Below, one piece after another: positions 45,955 through 55,053 of a DNA stretch of 64,000 nucleotides. The DNA is from Collinsella aerofaciens (GTDB lineage Bacteria > Actinomycetota > Coriobacteriia > Coriobacteriales > Coriobacteriaceae). Where the stretch lies: positions 62,001-126,000 of the forward strand of contig NZ_JADMSU010000004.1 in assembly GCF_015561195.1 (NCBI RefSeq), read 5' to 3'. Under the pieces are notes generated by a model. The model did no database searches. It saw nothing but the letters and a program-made list of their open reading frames with translations, and was not told the origin of the DNA. Numbering within the stretch: position 1 is the first letter of the stretch; the number at the start of each line of letters is the position of its first letter. Position numbers and translations under genes: made by a program.

Positions 45955-47598
45955 TCACGCCCTATAAAACACGTTGTCGGCAAAAAAGTCGGCGGGCGGC
46001 TCCATACAGGCAATCTCGCCGTCAAACATCATGGCGATGTCGTCGGCTACCTGCTCGGCAAAATCCAGGTCGTGCGTTGCCATGATGACGGTGCCGCCAG
46101 CCCGCGCATGGTCGCGCAGGGCGCGGGCGATGATGCGGCGGCTGGCCAGGTCCAGACCCTTGGTGGGCTCATCGAGCAATAGCAGTTCGGGGCCGATTAG
46201 CAGTAGCTTTGCCAACGCAAGCAGTTGGCGCTGTCCGCCCGAAAGGTCATAGGGGTGGCGTTCCCCTAAGCCCGCGAGCCCCAGACTCACCGCGCGCTCC
46301 CGCGCCATATCCTCGCCGTACCCGCAGGTCGAAGCCCATTCCATCAGCTCGTCGCGCACCGTCTCGGCAACCAACAACGCCTTGGGATTCTGAGGCAGCA
46401 GCGCCGCCGAGGCCGCTCCGCGCACCATGCGGCCGCGCTGCAGCTTGGCGGTCTTCGCCAGCACCGAAAGCATTGTCGACTTGCCGCAGCCGTTACCGCC
46501 AACAACCGCATGCACCGCGCCAGCCGAAAACGACGCATCGAGCCCGCGCAGCACCCAACCACCCGCGCGATCGTAGCGAAACCAGCTCCCTGCCAGGGTG
46601 GTAGCCGACCCAGCGTGCATTTTTTGGAGTATTCTGCTTCCATCCGTGCGCGGGAAGGCTTCCGAGCCGTTCTTGAGCGACGTTTGCGCCACAAATTCGG
46701 ACGATTTGTCCGGTTCCGAACTTTTTTTCGCGCTCGATACGTCCACGGGCGACTCCAGAGAGCCCAAACTGTCCTCACGCCTGCTGAATACTCCTGTTTT
46801 TGCACATCGGATGGCACCCCACCCCAACATGTCATCGGAAAACAGCGATTCTCGGCGTCCCAAAGAAGCCATATCCGCCACCTCGCGCACGCGGCCGCCC
46901 TCAATCCGGTACGCACACGTCGCATACTCGAGCATCGGCCGCGGCTGATGCGTCGCCACAACAACCGTGCAGCCCAGCTCACGGTTCACGCGAAACAGCG
47001 CGTGCAGAAAATTCTTCTCGGCAACGGGATCGAGCTGAGACGTGGGCTCGTCGAGCAGCAGCACGCGCGGGCGTAGCGTCAGAACGGCCGCCAACGACAG
47101 CAACTGTTTGCGACCACCCGAAAGCGTGTCAGTATCGCGGTGAAGCCAATCTTCCAGCCCAAAGAAATAGCTGGTCTCGGCTACGCGGCGGCGCATCTCG
47201 TCACGTGACATGCCCAAGTTTTCCAGGCCAAACGCCATCTCGTGCCACACGGTTTCGCACACGATCTGGTTCTCGGGATCCTGAAACACATAACCCACGC
47301 GCTCCGCCGATGCCCGCACATCCATGTCGGCAACGTTCTCGCCCAGCACGCGCAGCTCGCCGGAGCGCGTACCCGCCGGCGAAATCTCGGGCTTGAGCAG
47401 CGACAGCAGCGTCGACTTGCCCGAACCGGTACCGCCAACAAGCAACGCAAACGCACCTTGGGAAACACGCCAATCAAGCCCCTCGAGCACCGGTGCCTCG
47501 GCCCCGGGATAGGCAAAACTAAGGCCTCGCACCTCAATCGCCGGCGCGGCCGAGCCATATGCCACACCCGCCGCCGAGCTCCTATCAAACCGAGCCAT
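45955..47598 (-). CDS. ECF transporter fused ATPase (EcfA-EcfA' in one chain)
   Basis: 547 residues with two complete ABC domains. First (about 20-260): Walker A GGTGSGKST, signature LSGGRKQ, Walker B LLLDEPTSQLD. Second (about 330-547): Walker A GGNGCGKST, signature LSGGQRQ, Walker B LLLDEPTKGLD. The 70-residue linker is poorly conserved and Ser/Lys-rich. It replaces the EcfA1/EcfA2 heterodimer seen in most Firmicutes. Its ATG overlaps the ecfT stop by one base. Confidence 0.88.
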   Translation of the reverse strand: MARFDRSSAAGVAYGSAAPAIEVRGLSFAYPGAEAPVLEGLDWRVSQGAFALLVGGTGSGKSTLLSLLKPEISPAGTRSGELRVLGENVADMDVRASAERVGYVFQDPENQIVCETVWHEMAFGLENLGMSRDEMRRRVAETSYFFGLEDWLHRDTDTLSGGRKQLLSLAAVLTLRPRVLLLDEPTSQLDPVAEKNFLHALFRVNRELGCTVVVATHQPRPMLEYATCAYRIEGGRVREVADMASLGRRESLFSDDMLGWGAIRCAKTGVFSRREDSLGSLESPVDVSSAKKSSEPDKSSEFVAQTSLKNGSEAFPRTDGSRILQKMHAGSATTLAGSWFRYDRAGGWVLRGLDASFSAGAVHAVVGGNGCGKSTMLSVLAKTAKLQRGRMVRGAASAALLPQNPKALLVAETVRDELMEWASTCGYGEDMARERAVSLGLAGLGERHPYDLSGGQRQLLALAKLLLIGPELLLLDEPTKGLDLASRRIIARALRDHARAGGTVIMATHDLDFAEQVADDIAMMFDGEIACMEPPADFFADNVFYRA

Positions 47599-48485
47599 CA
47601 GCCAAACCTCTTCTCATCAATCGCATGCAACGCACAAGGCAGCACCATCCAGGCAGCGTACACGACATAGCCCGGCCACGGCGCCGGCAGCGAGAGCTGC
47701 GGATAAAACGAATACTGCGTCGTCGCGGTCCACGCCACTGCCGCCGTGGCCACGCCAAACAACGCAAGCCCAACCAGCGCGGCAATGTCGCTGCGCCCCA
47801 GTCGATACCTCGCATACGTCGTACGACGCGTCGCGGCACCCCACCCGCGCGAGCGCATCGCGTCCGCACGCTCCAGCGAATCTTCCATGCCCCAGCCCAT
47901 CAACACACTCGATGCCCGCAAACGCGAACGCACGGGGTCGGCCGGCGCGCGGCCCGGCACATCAATCGCATCCTGCACCGCCAGCACCGTACGACCGCGG
48001 CGCAAAAACTGCGGGATAAGCCTCATGCACATCGAGATCATAAGCGCAATCACCGGTGCGGCATTGCCCAGCAGCGCAAGCACCTTGTCGTATTCGAGCA
48101 TCGATGCCGCGGCCTCAAACCACAACACGCTCGCCACAAACAGCCCGCCCATGCACAGGCCGTATACCATGCTCTCCAGATACACCGCGCGCATGCCAAT
48201 ACGGAACAGCTCCGTCGAGCCCAAGGCGCTAAACAGCGGATTGAGCACCGCAACGATCAAAATCACCGGCAGCTGCCAGCGAAGTGCACCCAGCGTGCGG
48301 GCAGCCCCACGCGTCGCAAATCCATACGCCAGCCCGCCCGCAAGTGACAGCGCAATCAGTACCGGCTGCATCGAGAACATAGTGAGCCCCAGCGTCAGCA
48401 CTATATAGAGTGCCGGCACAGCCGGATGCGACATCGAGAATGCCGCGACGGGCTCGCCGCCAAACTCCTCTCGTATGTTGTCCAC
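47598..48485 (-). CDS. ECF transporter transmembrane (T) component
   Basis: 295 residues with about five to six hydrophobic segments. The two cytoplasmic coupling helices of EcfT proteins are recognisable (VPGRAPADPVRSRLRASSVLM near 200 and LERADAMRSRGWG near 227; the family motif is A-R-G). The frame runs upstream to 48656, overlapping the glmU leader; GTG 48485 (VDNIREE) after a GAGGGGACGG stretch is my choice, ATG 48434 is the alternative. First gene of the ECF operon, divergent from glmU. Confidence 0.75.
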   Translation of the reverse strand: MDNIREEFGGEPVAAFSMSHPAVPALYIVLTLGLTMFSMQPVLIALSLAGGLAYGFATRGAARTLGALRWQLPVILIVAVLNPLFSALGSTELFRIGMRAVYLESMVYGLCMGGLFVASVLWFEAAASMLEYDKVLALLGNAAPVIALMISMCMRLIPQFLRRGRTVLAVQDAIDVPGRAPADPVRSRLRASSVLMGWGMEDSLERADAMRSRGWGAATRRTTYARYRLGRSDIAALVGLALFGVATAAVAWTATTQYSFYPQLSLPAPWPGYVVYAAWMVLPCALHAIDEKRFG

Positions 48486-48684
48486 GGGCACCCCCGTCCC
48501 CTCGCTCAAACAACAGCTCCGCAGCACCGCCAACGCCGCACACAAGCAGTGCAAACGCCACGCCGGCGGCGCAAGCCTCAACCGCCGCAAACCAATCGTT
48601 ACGCGCTCGTCATATGCCTGCGGTATCATATTGCGCCGTGTATCGTTTCCAAACACACGTCTCTATAACGTAACAGGAGATCAC

Positions 48685-50097
48685 ATGGACGCAACTGCAA
48701 TTATCCTCGCCGCCGGCGAGGGCACCCGCATGAAGTCGAACCACTGCAAGGTTTCGCACAAGATCCTGGGTAAGCCCATGGTCCAGTGGATCGTCGACGC
48801 TACCATCAAGGCCGGCTGCAGCCGCGTCGTGGTTGTCATCGGCAGCCACGCCGACGAGATGCGCGCCCTCATCGACGGCGCCTACGCCAACAGCGCCACC
48901 AAGGTCGAGTGCGTCGAGCAGACCGAGCGCCTGGGCACCGGTCATGCCGTGAAGGTCGCGCTCGAGGCCTGTGGCATCACGCAAGGCCCCGTCGTCGTGC
49001 TCAACGGCGACCTGCCGCTCATCACCGCCGACACCGTCGCCAAGTTCGCGCAAACCGTCGCCACCGGCGAGCTCGCCTGCACCGTCATGACCATGACCCC
49101 GCCTGATCCTTTTGGCTACGGCCGCATCAAGCTGGGCGCCGATGGTCAGATCGAGCGCATCATCGAGCAGAAGGACTGCACGCCCGAGCAGGCCGCCACA
49201 CTGCTGGAGTGCAACGCCGGCTGCTACGCCTTCGACGGCGCGCAGCTCGCCGCCCACATCGACGAGATCGGCAACGACAACGCGCAGTCCGAGTACTATC
49301 TGCCCGACATGCTCGAGATCCTCAAGGGCCACGGCCAGGCAGTCTCCATCTTCCACTGCGACGACTACCGCGACGGCCTGGGCGTCAACAGCCGCATCCA
49401 GCTCGCACAGCTTACCGCCATCGCGCGCGACCGCATCAACGAGCACTGGATGGCCGAGGGCGTTACCTTCATCGACCCCACGCAGGCCTGGATCGGCCCC
49501 GACGCCACCATCGGCCGCGACACCGTCGTCTGGCCGCAGACGCACCTGATCGGCCACGTCACCGTGGGCGAGGAGTGCCAGCTCGGCCCCAACAGCCGCC
49601 TCACCGACACCACCGTCGGCAGCGGCTGCACCATCGATGAGACCATCGCCATCGAGGCCGTCATCGAGAACGGCGTCGACTGCGGCCCGCGCGCCTACCT
49701 GCGCCCGGGCACCCACATGCTCGACGGCTCCAAGGCCGGCACGCACGTGGAGATCAAGAAGTCCACGATCGGCGAGGGCTCCAAGGTGCCGCACCTGTCC
49801 TACATCGGCGACACCACCATGGGCTCCGGCGTCAACGTGGGCGCGGGCTCCATCACCTGCAACTACGATGGCGTGCACAAGCACAAGACCGTCATCGGCA
49901 AGGACGCCTTCATTGGCTCCGACACCATGATGGTCGCGCCCGCCCAGATCGGCGACGGTGCACTCGTGGCCGCCGGCTCCGTCATCACCGAGCCGGTCCC
50001 GGCCGACGCACTTGGTCTGGGCCGCGCCCGTCAGGTAAATATTGAGGGCTGGGCCGCCGATTATCGCCGCCGCCTGCACGAGGACGACGAGGTATAA
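48685..50097 (+). CDS. glmU: Bifunctional GlmU: GlcNAc-1-P uridyltransferase / GlcN-1-P acetyltransferase
   Basis: 470 residues. N-terminal pyrophosphorylase with LAAGEGTRMKS (7-17), NGDLPL near 108 and EQKDCTPEQ near 158; C-terminal left-handed beta helix of hexapeptide repeats (about 255-460) with the acetyltransferase block around RAYLRPGTH and NYDGVHKHKT. Makes UDP-GlcNAc for peptidoglycan. ATG 48685 has AGGAGA six bases upstream and a TATAAC -10 box at 48664; frames starting earlier are excluded. Followed by a terminator, then prs. Confidence 0.93.
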   Translation: MDATAIILAAGEGTRMKSNHCKVSHKILGKPMVQWIVDATIKAGCSRVVVVIGSHADEMRALIDGAYANSATKVECVEQTERLGTGHAVKVALEACGITQGPVVVLNGDLPLITADTVAKFAQTVATGELACTVMTMTPPDPFGYGRIKLGADGQIERIIEQKDCTPEQAATLLECNAGCYAFDGAQLAAHIDEIGNDNAQSEYYLPDMLEILKGHGQAVSIFHCDDYRDGLGVNSRIQLAQLTAIARDRINEHWMAEGVTFIDPTQAWIGPDATIGRDTVVWPQTHLIGHVTVGEECQLGPNSRLTDTTVGSGCTIDETIAIEAVIENGVDCGPRAYLRPGTHMLDGSKAGTHVEIKKSTIGEGSKVPHLSYIGDTTMGSGVNVGAGSITCNYDGVHKHKTVIGKDAFIGSDTMMVAPAQIGDGALVAAGSVITEPVPADALGLGRARQVNIEGWAADYRRRLHEDDEV

Positions 50098-50112
50098 CGT
50101 TTTACCAAGCAC

Positions 50113-50148
50113 AAAAGGAGCTGCTCCATGGGGGGCGGCTCCTTTTTT
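50113..50148 (+). terminator. Terminator of glmU
   Basis: AAAAGGAGC and GCTCCTTTT with a T run, 15 bp after the glmU stop. Confidence 0.8.
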
Positions 50149-50291
50149 CTATCGTGACCTGCGCAACCGGATGAGTGGTCGGTTCGTGTCCGTTGGCGGT
50201 AAAGACGTTATCAGGACCCGATAAACCCCGCCGCGCGGTTACAATGCAACAAGGCATCTATATGGCATTCTATGTATAAAGGAGAAGGGTA

Positions 50292-51278
50292 ATGCCGATT
50301 AATGATCCCGAGAAGTCGGAGAATATGCGCAAGTCCATCCGCGTGTATTCCGGTTCCTCCAACCGTCCCCTCGCTCAGAAGATTGCTGAGTACCTTGGGG
50401 TCGAGCTTTCGGGCCTTACGCTAAAGCAGTTCGCCAATGGTGAGATTTACGCCCGCTACGACGAGACCGTCCGCGGCGCCGACGTCTTCCTGATTCAGTC
50501 CGTGGCCGGCGGCAACGTCAACGACATGCTCATGGAGCTGCTCATCGCCACCGACGCTGCCAAGCGCGCATCCGCCCGCTCCATCACCGCCGTTATCACC
50601 CACTACGGCTATGCCCGCCAGGACCGCAAGGCCGGCCCGCGCGAGCCCATCACCGCCCGCCTCGTCGCCAACCTGCTCGAGCGTGCCGGCGTCAACCGCA
50701 TCATCACCCTCGACCTGCACCAGGGTCAGATCCAGGGCTTCTTCGATATCCCGGTTAACCACCTGTCCGCGCTGCCGCTGTTTGGCCAGTACTACAACGA
50801 CATGCACTTCGACACCGACAACCTGGTCGTCGTCTCCCCCGACGTGGGTCGTGCCAAGGCCGCCAAGAAGCTGTCCGACATGCTCGGCTGCGACCTGGCC
50901 ATCGCCCACAAGGGCCGTCCGCGCCACAACGCCGCCGAGGTCATGGGCATCATCGGTGACATCAAGGGCAAGACCTGCATCATCAACGACGACATGATCG
51001 ACACCGCTGGCACCCTGTGCGCCAACGTCAAGGAGCTCAAGGCTATGGGCGCCGGCGACATCTACGTCTGCGCCACCCACGGCATCTTCTCCGGTCCGGC
51101 CATCGAGCGCCTGAACGATGCCCCCATCGTCGAGTGCGTCGTCACCGACGCCATCCCCGTCGAGGTCGGCGGCAAGATCAAAACTATCTCGGTCGCCGAG
51201 GAGTTCGCTCAGGCCATCTCCGCCGTTTACCACGAGGAGCCCGTCTCCACGCTCGTCGGCGGCGACTTCGCGCTGTAG
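50292..51278 (+). CDS. prs: Ribose-phosphate pyrophosphokinase
   Basis: 328 residues. Class I PRPP synthase signatures: FANGEIYARYDETVRGADVFLIQS (split, 44-67), YARQDRK near 113, ITLDLH near 143, and the PRPP-binding loop CIINDDMIDTAGTL near 232. Makes PRPP from ribose-5-P and ATP for nucleotides, His and Trp. SD AGGAGAAGG precedes the ATG. glmU-prs order is common in Gram-positives; here each gene has its own terminator. Confidence 0.93.
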   Translation: MPINDPEKSENMRKSIRVYSGSSNRPLAQKIAEYLGVELSGLTLKQFANGEIYARYDETVRGADVFLIQSVAGGNVNDMLMELLIATDAAKRASARSITAVITHYGYARQDRKAGPREPITARLVANLLERAGVNRIITLDLHQGQIQGFFDIPVNHLSALPLFGQYYNDMHFDTDNLVVVSPDVGRAKAAKKLSDMLGCDLAIAHKGRPRHNAAEVMGIIGDIKGKTCIINDDMIDTAGTLCANVKELKAMGAGDIYVCATHGIFSGPAIERLNDAPIVECVVTDAIPVEVGGKIKTISVAEEFAQAISAVYHEEPVSTLVGGDFAL

Positions 51279-51311
51279 CCTGCCGCGTATCGCATCATCT
51301 TTGATGTTTTT

Positions 51312-51344
51312 AAAGGGTCGGAAGCTCGCTTCCGACCCTTTTTC
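51312..51344 (+). terminator. Terminator of prs
   Basis: AAAGGGTCGGAAG-CTCG-CTTCCGACCCTTT followed by TTT; perfect 13-bp stem. Confidence 0.9.
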
Positions 51345-51365
51345 TATTCCTCGCTAATCCGCCCT

Positions 51366-51566
51366 GGACAGTTAGTTCAGATACGTATTTTTTAAAGCTC
51401 CAAAGGTCCGTTCGGAGCCTTCTGAGCTCCCCGGCGGATGCCATGCCGCCCGAAGCTCATCGTCTTCGAGTACAACCGCCGCATATATTATCTTCAAATC
51501 GCCCTCGGAGGCCCTTAGAAACACCTCGAACGCCCGCCGCCTTATACGTATCTGAACTAACTGTCC
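51366..51566. mobile_element. MITE-like element E1 (201 bp, 23-bp terminal inverted repeats)
   Basis: Ends GGACAGTTAGTTCAGATACG plus TAT at 51366-51388 and the perfect inverse at 51544-51566. No transposase inside. A 69-codon open frame crosses it on the minus strand (MTMATGQLVQIRI start) and is probably incidental. E2 has the same ends and length but a different interior and is inverted relative to it. Confidence 0.65.
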
Positions 51567-51730
51567 AGTAGCCATCGTCAACCTTCTCGGCAGAGCTCAA
51601 TTTCCTGCAATCCCCTCAACCGATTCCACCGATTTCCTAACACCCGGCCGTTCATGGCGCCCAGCACCCCGCTGAGCGAAAAGAACGGTATGGCGGTCGC
51701 ATTCTGCCGCCAACTTAGTACGTTATAGCT

Positions 51731-52858
51731 ATGACGACCGTGATTTCACATTTCTCCGCCCTCCGCGCAATTCGTCGCGCACGACGGGCGTACTCTGCCC
51801 CACCCTGGAGCTCCATTGATAGTGAACAGCAAGCACAGGCCTTGGCTAGCTGCATTCCCAATAATGACGCGATAGACTTTGGCGCACTTTCGATACTCGA
51901 CGCCTGGAATGAAGATGATTCCGAGCTGCTCGATCTTCTCGTTTCAAACGAAGGCAACCGACGCCCCGACAAGCGACTTCTTCAGCATATTCTCTCCGCT
52001 CCGCTTCCTGAAGGTGCAATTATGCACGTCGAGGCCGACATCTACGCAACGTCTCCTGCCATGACAGCCATGCTTTGTTCTAAAAATGAATCAGTCGCCA
52101 AAACCTTGATGCTTCTCATGGAACTGGTCGGAACTTACTCCCTTCCTCCCGGGGCAACCTACCCCATTGCCCATGACGACATCTGGCCCAAGGGCGATGG
52201 CTACGAAGCGACGAGCGATCTTGATTGCCTGGGCAACCAGTCGGCGGCCGAACAACAGAACGAAACCCGCTATGAACAGGCACACTACAAATGCGAGCCC
52301 GCCACGACCATCGAAGAGCTCGAGGCGGTCGCACGGTTCGCCAAAAGTAGCTCATACGCCTCGTTTCGCACGGCAGTCAAACTCGCCCGGGCTGGATCCG
52401 CATCCCCAGCCGAATCCCTAATGTTTGCCGTTCTCGGAGCGCCCATGCGCTTTGGCGGATTCGGATGTTGCAGCCTGCCCATGGGAGGCCTGCTACTCAA
52501 CCATCGAATCGACTTCGACACTCTTGCGGTCAACATGTCCTCGGGCATCCCCTATGCCATCTGCGACCTATATTGCCCGGCAGCCGGAGTCGACAACGAA
52601 TACAACGGAATTGGGCATGAACTTCAAAACGCTCGCATCCACGATGGCAATCGAAATAATGGCCTCAAGGCCATGGGCATCCACGTCCTGGTTATCAATC
52701 GCGACCAAATGAAAGACCTTGTTGCACTCGAAGCCTTCGCCCAAACGATGCATCGACTCGCAGGAGTCCGATTCCGGTACCGTATCAAGGGCTATCGCAA
52801 GCGTCAGGCCGCTTGGCTCAACGCTCTGCGGGCCGGAACCGGCCTCGCGCCGGTCTAA
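51731..52858 (+). CDS. Unknown protein with a DUF559/Vsr-like C-terminal region
   Basis: 375 residues, no signal or membrane segment. The C-terminal third has the order of a very-short-patch-repair/DUF559 nuclease fold: ICDLYCPAAGVDNEYNGIGHE (near 270), a downstream D..R.N..L block and GIHVLVINRD (near 310); E in NEYNG would be the metal ligand, though the usual EVDG is altered. The middle has a YATSPAMTAML...ELVGTYSLPPG block that I recognise from a large uncharacterised Coriobacteriia family. Codon use is less GC-biased than in the flanking housekeeping genes. It is bracketed by MITE-like elements E1 and E2. No SD; TATAGC ends next to the ATG, so the mRNA may be leaderless. Confidence 0.6.
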   Translation: MTTVISHFSALRAIRRARRAYSAPPWSSIDSEQQAQALASCIPNNDAIDFGALSILDAWNEDDSELLDLLVSNEGNRRPDKRLLQHILSAPLPEGAIMHVEADIYATSPAMTAMLCSKNESVAKTLMLLMELVGTYSLPPGATYPIAHDDIWPKGDGYEATSDLDCLGNQSAAEQQNETRYEQAHYKCEPATTIEELEAVARFAKSSSYASFRTAVKLARAGSASPAESLMFAVLGAPMRFGGFGCCSLPMGGLLLNHRIDFDTLAVNMSSGIPYAICDLYCPAAGVDNEYNGIGHELQNARIHDGNRNNGLKAMGIHVLVINRDQMKDLVALEAFAQTMHRLAGVRFRYRIKGYRKRQAAWLNALRAGTGLAPV

Positions 52859-52892
52859 ACGGCGAATCACCCGTGCGCCGTCGAGCAGGGCT

Positions 52893-53094
52893 GGGCAGTT
52901 AGTTCAAATACGTATAAATGGACGCATTGAATTAGACTGTTTTGCAGCTATCTCTATACCATTCGCCCTATTTGAAGGCAGGGTAGACTTCAAAACAGCG
53001 CCATATGGACTAACTAAGGCTCCAAAACAACGTATCGGCATTGAATTGAACGATTCGAGTCTTCAGAACTTATACGTATCTGAACTAACTGTCC
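52893..53094. mobile_element. MITE-like element E2 (202 bp, 23-bp terminal inverted repeats)
   Basis: Ends GGGCAGTTAGTTCAAATACG plus TAT (52893-52915) and the inverse at 53072-53094 (two mismatches between ends). Interior AT-rich and unlike E1 at the DNA level, yet length differs by a single base. Confidence 0.65.
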
Positions 53095-53209
53095 ACCTCT
53101 AATTTCGACGGCCGTCCAAACGCGCCCAAACGCCCTCAATTACCCTCCATTTGACAGCGGCAACAGGGTCGCTCACCATAGCAGGCGACAAATCAACGAA
53201 AGGATGAAC

Positions 53210-53839
53210 ATGGCAGCTGCACAGCCGCTTAAGATTCGCATGGTTGCCGGGCTTGGCAACCCGGGCGAGGAATATGCCGAGACCCGCCACAACGCCGGTT
53301 TTAAGGCGATCGACGAGTTGGCCCGTCAGGCCGGTGTCACGTACTGGAAAAACCAGGCCGGCGCCGAGGTCGCGCTCATCAACATCAACGACCCCGAGGA
53401 AGAGGGCGGCAAGCGCCAGATTGTGCTGGTCAAGCCGCAGTCGTACATGAACACCTCGGGCGGCCCCATCTCCAAGCTCTGTCGCGAGTACAAAATCAAG
53501 GCCGAGGAGCTGCTCGTAATCCACGACGAGCTCGATATTCCCGCCGGCGACGTGCGTGTTAAGGTGGGCGGTGGCCATGCTGGCCACAACGGCCTGCGTT
53601 CCATCATCGACAAGATGGGCAGCCGCGACTTCAGCCGCATCCGCACCGGCATCGGCAACCCTCCCGGCAAGATGGCCGTCGCCGACTACGTGCTCAAGCA
53701 GCTGCGCGCCCGCGAGGCCGAGGATTTCCAGGACACCTGTGCCCGCGCGGCCGACGCCGCGGGTCTCGCCATCGTGCACGGCGTGGTCTATGCCCGCGAC
53801 CATGTCAACGGCGCCGCCTCCGCCAACGGCAAGCACTAA
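53210..53839 (+). CDS. pth: Peptidyl-tRNA hydrolase
   Basis: 209 residues. GLGNPGEEYAETRHNAGF (14-31) holds the catalytic His and the first Asn; KPQSYMNTSGG near 76 and HDELDIPAG near 106 with the second catalytic residues; GGGHAGHNGLRS near 122. Frees tRNA from stalled peptides. ATG 53210 has AAAGG six bases upstream; ATG 53204 abuts the SD and is less likely. Confidence 0.93.
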   Translation: MAAAQPLKIRMVAGLGNPGEEYAETRHNAGFKAIDELARQAGVTYWKNQAGAEVALININDPEEEGGKRQIVLVKPQSYMNTSGGPISKLCREYKIKAEELLVIHDELDIPAGDVRVKVGGGHAGHNGLRSIIDKMGSRDFSRIRTGIGNPPGKMAVADYVLKQLRAREAEDFQDTCARAADAAGLAIVHGVVYARDHVNGAASANGKH

Positions 53840-53850
53840 AACCTATCATT

Positions 53851-54030
53851 TAGGGACAGGTTTATTTTGGCAGGTTTTACCTGCGGAAACGCCCCAGTTG
53901 CGGCATCACGATAAACCGCGCGCCGCCATACACGCATAGCACCCCAAAGGGGGCCGGCCTCATCACAACCCGAGGCCGGCCCCCTTTGCTGTTTTACCTG
54001 ATAAAACTGACCAAAATAAACCTGCCCCTA
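53851..54030. repeat. 180-bp palindromic element with GGGACAGGTTTATTTTGG ends
   Basis: TAGGGACAGGTTTATTTTGG (53851-53870) is mirrored at 54011-54030 with one mismatch. Inside lie CAGGTTTTACCTG, the pth terminator and GTTTTACCTGATAAAAC. It fills the gap between pth and the nfn operon and looks like a REP-type unit that carries a terminator. Confidence 0.65.
53946..53987 (+). terminator. Terminator of pth inside the palindromic element
   Basis: 16-bp perfect stem AAAGGGGGCCGGCCTC / GAGGCCGGCCCCCTTT, 10-nt loop, followed by GCTGTTTT. Confidence 0.8.
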
Positions 54031-54213
54031 TTCGGTAGGACGAAGTGGATAAACCCTTTTCCCAACCGCCGAAGACACACGTAAGCGACATGCCCATGAG
54101 GGTATAATTTGCACCGTATGTCTGCACAACGCCTGTGCGCGTACGGTTTTATTCGGGCTACCGTCCATTTCCGTGGAGGCACGGTTCGGCAGCCCTAACA
54201 AGAGAGGGGTTCT

Positions 54214-55053
54214 ATGTATAAGATCCTGGAGAAGACGCAGTTCTCGGAGAAGGTGTTCAAGTTCCGCATCGAGGCGCCCGCAATCGCCAAGCATGCGCAC
54301 GCTGGACAGTTCCTCATGGTTCGCGCCAACGAGACGGGCGAGCGCGTCCCGTTTACCCTGGCCGGCTGGAACGGTGACGAGGGCTGGGTCGAGTTCATCT
54401 TCATGGTGATCGGCAAGACCACCGAGATGCTGTCCACCTACGAGGCCGGCGAGTCGCTGCGCGACGTCGTGGGCCCGCTGGGCGTTCCCACCGAGATGGC
54501 CGAGGGCCCCTGCGCCGTCATTGGCGGCGGCGTCGGCCTGGCAATTGCCTTCCCGGTCGCCAAGCACCTGGTCGAGACCGGCCACGAGGTGCACGCCATC
54601 ATGGGCGCCCGCACCAAGGACCTCCTGCTCATGGAGGACCAGTTCCGCGAGCTCCTCGACGAGGACCACATCCACATCACCACTGACGACGGCTCCTACG
54701 GCGAGCAGGGCGTTGTCACCGCTCCGCTGGAGCGCCTGCTGCAGGACAAGGCCGTGAGCCAGGTCTTCTGCGTCGGCCCCGTTCCGATGATGAAGTTCTC
54801 GACCCTCACCGCCCAGAAGTACGACACCCCCATCACCGCGTCGCTCAACCCCATCATGGTTGACGGCACCGGTATGTGCGGCTGCTGCCGCGTCGAGGTG
54901 GGCGGCGTGACCAAGTTCGCTTGCGTCGACGGCCCCGACTTCGATGCCACCCTGGTTGACTGGGATGACCTTCGTGCCCGCCAGGCCGCTTACCGTTCCG
55001 AAGAGGGCGAGTCCCTCAAGGCCTATGAGGAAAAGAGCTGCGCATGCCACTAG
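54214..55053 (+). CDS. nfnA: NfnA-type FAD/[2Fe-2S] subunit (NADH-side)
   Basis: 279 residues. FAD-binding barrel with RVPFTL near 48, NAD domain with GGGVGLAIAFPVAKHL near 107, and four C-terminal Cys in GTGMCGCC and FACVDGP (near 220-242) that bind a [2Fe-2S] cluster, as in PyrK and SudB. With the overlapping next gene it forms NfnAB, an electron-bifurcating ferredoxin-dependent NADH:NADP+ transhydrogenase. AGAGGGG lies four bases before ATG 54214. Confidence 0.85.
   Translation: MYKILEKTQFSEKVFKFRIEAPAIAKHAHAGQFLMVRANETGERVPFTLAGWNGDEGWVEFIFMVIGKTTEMLSTYEAGESLRDVVGPLGVPTEMAEGPCAVIGGGVGLAIAFPVAKHLVETGHEVHAIMGARTKDLLLMEDQFRELLDEDHIHITTDDGSYGEQGVVTAPLERLLQDKAVSQVFCVGPVPMMKFSTLTAQKYDTPITASLNPIMVDGTGMCGCCRVEVGGVTKFACVDGPDFDATLVDWDDLRARQAAYRSEEGESLKAYEEKSCACH

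Noticed and set aside
51372-51581. 69-codon minus-strand gene inside E1
   Set aside because: It is confined to the MITE-like element, has no SD, and its start is formed by the terminal repeat.
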